A stretch of DNA of 54,883 bases from NCBI GenBank assembly GCA_903927965.1, contig CAIYPA010000451.1, forward strand, positions 1 through 54,883. The letters run 5' to 3'. Source of the stretch: an uncultured Bacteroidia bacterium (GTDB taxonomy: Bacteria; Bacteroidota; Bacteroidia; Bacteroidales; Prolixibacteraceae). A program made the position numbers and the translations under genes. Shown here one piece after another: positions 51,845 to 54,883 of the stretch (within the stretch, counting starts at the first letter, position 1; each line of letters opens with the position of its first letter). Below the pieces are notes generated by a model. It saw nothing but the letters and a program-made list of their open reading frames with translations. It was not told where the DNA came from and did not search any database.

Positions 51845-52861
51845 TTATGCCGACTCCTTAAAAATAGGAAAAGCAAGTTCTTTGGAAAGGTAGTCTTCAA
51901 TCTTGAAATCCCGTTTCTCAGCTGCTTCTGTAAATTTCTGAATCCATTCCAAAAGACTCGTATTTAAGCCTCTGGTGCGCATTGCATAATTTTGGATTAT
52001 TTTGTAATCTTCTTGATGACTTAAAATGTCTGTAATTACATTAAAGGCAGAATAAGCATTTTCTCCAAGCTTTTCAACATATTTAATAACCAGCCTATTT
52101 GAAAGATCCCTGAGATTGCAGCCTTCTTCAAGTATCCCTGCTTGATTCGGCAATTTATACTCTGGAAACAATAATCCTTCTGAAGTTTTTGACTCATAAT
52201 TCAACTTCAATGCTTTACATACTAAAGGGAAAATATATTTTTTTGGTAAAAAGAATCTCTTCAGGTTAAGCATGTGACTAATAAATTCGTTTTCAAGCCC
52301 CTTCAATTTTTGAATATCTGCCTTTATCTCCCAGTCTTGTTTTCGCTTAGTATGGTTTATTTTCACTGTAACTGTCTTTTTGTCAAAAATCATCCCATTA
52401 CTACATAATTTTCGCACAAATCCGATTTCAAACAATAAAGCATACATTTTATTATAACTATTTGTAACTCGGATAATGGGGTACCAAGTGTCTTGATCAA
52501 AAACATTAAAATTTATATCCTTGTGAATTAAATCGATATGGCAAAATGTTTTTCTTTTTGGAGCAATCACCTTGAAAGGAATCAAATCTTTTGCTTTGAT
52601 ACTTGGAAAAAGATGAACAAACACCTGTTTACCAATATTTAACGCATCAGAATTATGAATTAGCCTATAATCTTTGGAAACAACGCTTAGGCATTCCCTG
52701 TTCATTTTGTTGATAACTGACAGATATTCAGTTATATTTAATGACTCTTTTTGAGGATAATTTTCTGAACTGAACGGTTTTGTTATTATTGAAATCAACT
52801 CAACATCAAACATTAAATCATTAAGCTCGTGCGTCGCTGGAGAAAAATCAAGTTCTTTCAT
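51845..52861 (-). CDS. DUF932-like protein
   Basis: A 338-residue protein with CLSVVSKDYRLIHNSDAL near 57-74, the hallmark of the DUF932 family found on phages, plasmids and defence loci. The function of DUF932 is unknown. An AT-rich gene in the defence-like cluster. Confidence 0.6.
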   Translation of the reverse strand: MKELDFSPATHELNDLMFDVELISIITKPFSSENYPQKESLNITEYLSVINKMNRECLSVVSKDYRLIHNSDALNIGKQVFVHLFPSIKAKDLIPFKVIAPKRKTFCHIDLIHKDINFNVFDQDTWYPIIRVTNSYNKMYALLFEIGFVRKLCSNGMIFDKKTVTVKINHTKRKQDWEIKADIQKLKGLENEFISHMLNLKRFFLPKKYIFPLVCKALKLNYESKTSEGLLFPEYKLPNQAGILEEGCNLRDLSNRLVIKYVEKLGENAYSAFNVITDILSHQEDYKIIQNYAMRTRGLNTSLLEWIQKFTEAAEKRDFKIEDYLSKELAFPIFKESA

Positions 52862-52970
52862 AAGAGCATATTGTTAATTGGTTATTATTAAAGTTGATCG
52901 TTATTTTATTTTGTTGCTTTGTTACTTTGATACGAACAATATAGTTTGCACCGCCTTTTATCAAAATCCG

Positions 52971-53945
52971 TTAACTCCAATACCGTTGCTCCAGGTATTG
53001 AATTGCAGCCATAGCACCTGGAATATACCTGGCAGGTTCCAAAAAATCTTTTGGGTCAATAGCGCGGTATTTCACCGGTGATTTCAGCAAATTCGACCAG
53101 GTTTCCTGGAGTGTTAAACCTGGTAGGATTCCCCTTGAAGGATTTACTAGCTTTAGTTCCTTATTGTCAGTAGGAATAAGATGCAAATGGATATAGTCTG
53201 TTGCTCCGAAGTCATTTGCCTTTATCATTTCGTTTGCCAAAAGTGTTTGCCGCATTAATTGATAAAATGGTTCATAAAAAATACCCTCAATAAACTGATC
53301 GCTCATTTCCGGAATATTGATTGGGCAATCTTCTTTTGTTAAGAGGGGTATATAGGTTGCCTTTCGTCTTTGGCCACTTTCGTCATTAAATTTTGATGGC
53401 TTACCAGCATAGTTCTCAACGTATTTCCACTCAATAAAGAATAATTTCCGTGAACCATCTTCCATCTCTGCAAGCATAACTGCATCTACTGATGTTGAAT
53501 GTGCTCCACGAGAATGTCTTTTCTCCTTCAAATAGTTTTCCTTACCGATTACTTCAAGGGAAACAAATCCCTGGTAAGTTTTGTCGTTGTCTAATCGGAG
53601 CGCAATTTTCACGTTCTTGTCAACGCTCTTAAGGATGGCTGTGGCAATTTCTTGATCATGTCTGAAGAATAACAGATGATTTATACATGCAACTTGTGAC
53701 GACAGCATGTGACCCGAAGGTTTGTTAATGCCACTGGGTCGTGTTTCACCAGTATTCCAGAATGGAATCTTGTTGTCAGAGAAATAAATTTCAGCTTCAT
53801 TTCTGACTTCTTCCATTAAGTTTAATTCAGGATTCTTTAGAACGAATTCCCTTGGAATATTAAAGAATAGTCCATGTCCCGGATCACCTGTTATTTTGTC
53901 CCGAAGCCTGATGCATTTATCTCGTTGTTGGTTGTAGAAGGTCAT
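52971..53945 (-). CDS. PGN_0703-like PD-(D/E)XK restriction endonuclease
   Basis: A 324-residue protein. HMLSSQVACINHLLFFRHD (79-97) followed by SVDAVMLAEME (Asp154) and FFIEWKY (Glu172-x-Lys174) fits the PD-(D/E)XK active site of the PGN_0703 family of putative restriction endonucleases. No methyltransferase is adjacent, so it may be type IV-like or act with its neighbours. 109 bases from the DUF932 gene. Confidence 0.7.
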   Translation of the reverse strand: MTFYNQQRDKCIRLRDKITGDPGHGLFFNIPREFVLKNPELNLMEEVRNEAEIYFSDNKIPFWNTGETRPSGINKPSGHMLSSQVACINHLLFFRHDQEIATAILKSVDKNVKIALRLDNDKTYQGFVSLEVIGKENYLKEKRHSRGAHSTSVDAVMLAEMEDGSRKLFFIEWKYVENYAGKPSKFNDESGQRRKATYIPLLTKEDCPINIPEMSDQFIEGIFYEPFYQLMRQTLLANEMIKANDFGATDYIHLHLIPTDNKELKLVNPSRGILPGLTLQETWSNLLKSPVKYRAIDPKDFLEPARYIPGAMAAIQYLEQRYWS

Positions 53946-54133
53946 AATGTATAAATAAATAATTAATAATCAATTAAAAGTATTATAAGTGAAATATTCA
54001 AAATTCTTATTATTCAGTTCAGAAATTTCTTTGTTATTCATTCCAATTCTTGCGCTTATTTCATTAGCCTAAATGCCATCACTTAAATAGCAAATACAAT
54101 TTATTTCTTAATAGTAGTGACTATTCAATTTCT

Positions 54134-54763
54134 TTAAAATGATAATAGATGTTCGAATTTTCTTCTAAACCATTCTGTAGAGGTTAGCATTTCAGTTGTG
54201 ACTTGAAACTTCTCAAGGTATTTCCTATCAAAAAATGGATTTTTTAGGCTATACGATTTTAGAAATATCTCAACATCCTCAGAAGATAAATATTCGCAAA
54301 TTATTTCTTCATTGCTATCCCGAAATTTATTGTCCGGAGTCTTAAACTCTTGATAACCATTGCGGTCATTTTTAAAGTTCATTACAATTTTATTATACTT
54401 CATCCTTTTCTGATTCTTTATATCACGAACATAAATTTCGTAATCAAATCCTTGAAGATTTAGTTCTTGTATATTATCCGGATGATAGATATAGTTTTCA
54501 AAACAATAATATTCCAGAATGATATAATTTTTGATTTCCTTTTTTAGTTTTTTAATTTCATTATCTGTTAAAAAATCCCTATCTCGCAATCCGAAAGCCG
54601 TTGGATTTGCAACAGTCTTAATATAAACACCTGCACTATTATTTTCTGCAATAAAATGAATATTTCTAAATTTTAACTTATTGAAATAAATTGAATTTTG
54701 ATTTTCGCAATAGATAATAATTTTCTCTTCAATTGTAGGAATAATTACTAATGTTTCGCACAT
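54134..54763 (-). CDS. DUF4435/TOPRIM-like protein, 209 aa
   Basis: The motif IIIYCEN (Glu20) and FGLRDRDFL (Asp61, Asp63) match the E...DxD acidic triad of TOPRIM-like DUF4435 proteins, followed by EYYCFENYIYHPDNI, resembling the 'slENyl' helix. DUF4435 proteins occur as effectors beside ATPases in defence systems such as PARIS (AriB). Here no AAA ATPase is adjacent; the sacsin-like ATPase is the only one nearby. First gene of the leftward cluster. Very AT-rich. Confidence 0.5.
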   Translation of the reverse strand: MCETLVIIPTIEEKIIIYCENQNSIYFNKLKFRNIHFIAENNSAGVYIKTVANPTAFGLRDRDFLTDNEIKKLKKEIKNYIILEYYCFENYIYHPDNIQELNLQGFDYEIYVRDIKNQKRMKYNKIVMNFKNDRNGYQEFKTPDNKFRDSNEEIICEYLSSEDVEIFLKSYSLKNPFFDRKYLEKFQVTTEMLTSTEWFRRKFEHLLSF

Positions 54764-54802
54764 AAAAAAAGTGCTTAAAACATTGTGTTTTAGATAAAAA
54801 AA

Positions 54803-54877
54803 GTAGCATGGAAATTTTGTTAAGACCTTAAAATGTAGTAATTTAAGGGCGAATCCAAAACAATACTGCCATGCTAC
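54803..54877. repeat. inverted repeat near the window end
   Basis: GTAGCATGG (54803-54811) is repeated inverted as CCATGCTAC (54869-54877). The second arm contains ATGCTACAGAACA, which could start an ORF leaving the window. This could be an insertion-sequence border or a hairpin; the window ends too soon to decide. Confidence 0.35.
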
Positions 54878-54883
54878 AGAACA

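Noticed and set aside
54000-54070. A minus-strand stretch reading like the end of a LuxR-type helix-turn-helix (with NNKEISEL)
   Set aside because: Only about 20 residues, preceded by stops and with no upstream gene body; too short to call even as a pseudogene.

Overview
The window looks like part of a Bacteroidota genome carrying a large phage-like element with two AT-rich cargo regions. Pointers to Bacteroidota are a TAnnTTTG-type promoter ahead of the first rightward gene, A-rich start contexts with almost no Shine-Dalgarno sites, short RadC/JAB and DUF4942 methyltransferase genes, an LPD29-type polyvalent protein and DUF932, DUF4268 and PGN_0703-like families. All names come from reading the translations by eye; no database search was run.

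Layout. (1) 0.5-4.5 kb, minus strand: late phage genes, including a portal-like protein and a gene split by a -1 frameshift. (2) 4.5-6.6 kb: mostly non-coding, with about 16 copies of a 14-bp tandem repeat, a promoter, one small gene and several strong hairpins. (3) 6.6-25.5 kb, plus strand: a tightly packed early-type operon of about 30 mostly small unrecognised genes plus an LPD29-type protein, a RadC/JAB protein, a DNA sliding-clamp-like protein and an N6-adenine DNA methyltransferase. Two families of palindromic elements are scattered between, and sometimes inside, these genes. (4) 25.7-32.6 kb, minus strand: a foreign-looking AT-rich three-gene cassette. It encodes a HIT-methyltransferase-ThiL-like fusion, a sugar-kinase-like/alpha-toroid-like/methyltransferase fusion, and a UDP-sugar pyrophosphorylase-like enzyme. 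This is the best candidate for an undescribed system. (5) 33.2-35.1 kb, plus strand: a minimal NAD-dependent DNA ligase interrupted by a stop just after a perfect GGGAAAG slippery heptamer, and a small membrane protein, closed by a terminator shared with the converging late operon. (6) 35.2-46.1 kb, minus strand: terminase, glycosyltransferases, major capsid protein, S49 prohead protease and other virion-type genes. (7) 46.4-54.8 kb, minus strand: an AT-rich defence-like cluster: a sacsin-like ATPase with a NOV-type nuclease domain, a DUF4268 nuclease, a DUF932 protein, a PGN_0703-like nuclease and a DUF4435/TOPRIM-like protein.

How it fits together. Read in the leftward direction, protease, capsid, terminase and then portal are in ordinary phage order, but about 30 kb of rightward early genes and cargo sit between terminase and portal. 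The early block supplies DNA metabolism (clamp, ligase, methyltransferase, RadC). The late block makes the capsid and packages DNA, and unusually includes two sugar-transfer genes. No integrase, tape-measure, lysis or replicative polymerase gene is visible, so the element is incomplete in this window. Three genes need a -1 shift at canonical X XXY YYZ heptamers. That is either programmed frameshifting or recurrent homopolymer error, and is the main quality question for this sequence.
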